Part shown: positions 5,471 through 5,870 of the stretch, in pieces
Position numbering within the stretch: position 1 is the stretch's first letter
How the letters are laid out: every line of letters begins with the position of its first letter
From: Desulfotignum sp.
GTDB lineage: Bacteria; Desulfobacterota; Desulfobacteria; Desulfobacterales; Desulfobacteraceae
NCBI GenBank assembly: GCA_021737445.1
Contig: JAIPDY010000210.1
Span: forward strand, 1-5,870
Direction of reading: 5' to 3'
DNA length: 5,870 nt
Notes under the pieces: generated by a model
What the model was told of the DNA's origin: nothing
Database searches by the model: none
What the model saw: the letters and a program-made list of their open reading frames with translations, nothing else
Made by a program: the position numbers and the translations under genes

Positions 5471-5870
5471 AGGGGCCAGGGTTCTGGATCCCGGGTCCAT
5501 GGACGGGTATAAGGATGTTCTGATAGACGGCCAAAAAATTGCCGCCGTACTGGACCCGTCAGATAAGTTGTCAGACCCTGGTGCTGACATCCGGATTATT
5601 GATGCCAAAGGTCTTTTGCTGGTGCCGGGTCTTATGGATATTCACGTGCACCTGCGGGAACCCGGCCATGAATACAAAGAAACCATTGCCACAGGGGTTG
5701 CGGCGGCTGCCAGGGGGGGATTCACTGCTGTGTGTGCCATGCCCAATACTGTGCGGGTCAATGACAAGAGCCAGGTGACCGCCTTTATTGTGGACAAGGC
5801 CCGGGCCGCAAAAGGGGCAAAGGTGTATCCGGCCGGTGCAGTTTCAAAGGGATCTGCCGGTATCAATCTT
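5454..5870 (+). CDS. pyrC: Dihydroorotase, 3' end outside window
   Basis: Zinc amidohydrolase that interconverts N-carbamoyl-L-aspartate and dihydroorotate, the step after PyrB in UMP synthesis. I translated 139 codons by hand from 5454 to the right edge, out of roughly 420-430 expected. The N-terminus (MQILIKGARVLDPG) is the small beta domain typical of this group. It is followed by VPGLMDIHVHLREPG (57-71) with metal ligands His64 and His66, then KETIATGVAAAARGGFT (75-91) and the substrate-binding AMPNT (95-99). Retention of HVH suggests a catalytically competent enzyme rather than the degenerate PyrC-like subunit of Pseudomonas-type ATCase, though the remaining ligands lie outside the window. 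The start is inside pyrB, overlapping it by 17 bp, with a strong ribosome site six bases upstream. Sequence style is that of type I dihydroorotases (Bacillus, Aquifex), not the E. coli type. It is not an allantoinase or hydantoinase, given the pyrB context. Confidence 0.95.
   Translation, partial: MQILIKGARVLDPGSMDGYKDVLIDGQKIAAVLDPSDKLSDPGADIRIIDAKGLLLVPGLMDIHVHLREPGHEYKETIATGVAAAARGGFTAVCAMPNTVRVNDKSQVTAFIVDKARAAKGAKVYPAGAVSKGSAGINL

Noticed and set aside
1..5870. Mobile element, CRISPR, tRNA, toxin-antitoxin or defence system
   Set aside because: I saw no transposase, recombinase, spaced direct repeats, tRNA-like fold or small gene pair. Almost all bases belong to recognisable housekeeping genes.

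Overview
The window looks like ordinary chromosomal DNA from an anaerobic Gram-negative bacterium, most likely a sulfate-reducing member of the Desulfobacterota (Desulfobacteraceae-like). This rests on three things: Kdo (lipopolysaccharide core sugar) genes, a COG1900/DUF39 'homocysteine biosynthesis' protein typical of strict anaerobes, and a long-linker M23 envelope peptidase of a style I associate with deltaproteobacteria. The assignment is inferred from protein character only; I could not run a search.

Layout: on the minus strand, kdsA (1161-349) is followed after 4 bp by kdsC (344 to beyond the left edge). They encode Kdo-8-phosphate synthase and Kdo-8-phosphate phosphatase, consecutive steps of Kdo synthesis. 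A short divergent spacer of about 160 bp (1162-1322) carries promoter-like elements facing both ways and a small inverted repeat that contains both -35 boxes. On the plus strand a tightly packed run of five genes follows: an M23 (LytM) peptidase (1323-2705), the DUF39 homocysteine biosynthesis protein (2725-3894), signal peptidase I lepB (3908-4507), aspartate carbamoyltransferase pyrB (4532-5470), and the first 139 codons of dihydroorotase pyrC (5454 to beyond the right edge). Gaps are 19, 13 and 24 bp, and pyrC starts inside pyrB, so the five are probably co-transcribed.

The leftward pair serves the outer membrane. The rightward run mixes envelope functions (peptidoglycan hydrolysis, signal-peptide cleavage) with two anabolic routes: sulfur incorporation into homocysteine and the second and third steps of UMP synthesis. 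No gene-free stretch exceeds 300 bases. I found no mobile element, CRISPR array, tRNA, rRNA or attachment site. Nothing in the window supports an undescribed system. The points most worth a second look are the homocysteine gene without its ferredoxin-type partner in view, the shared divergent promoter region, and a ten-T run at the very start of kdsA.
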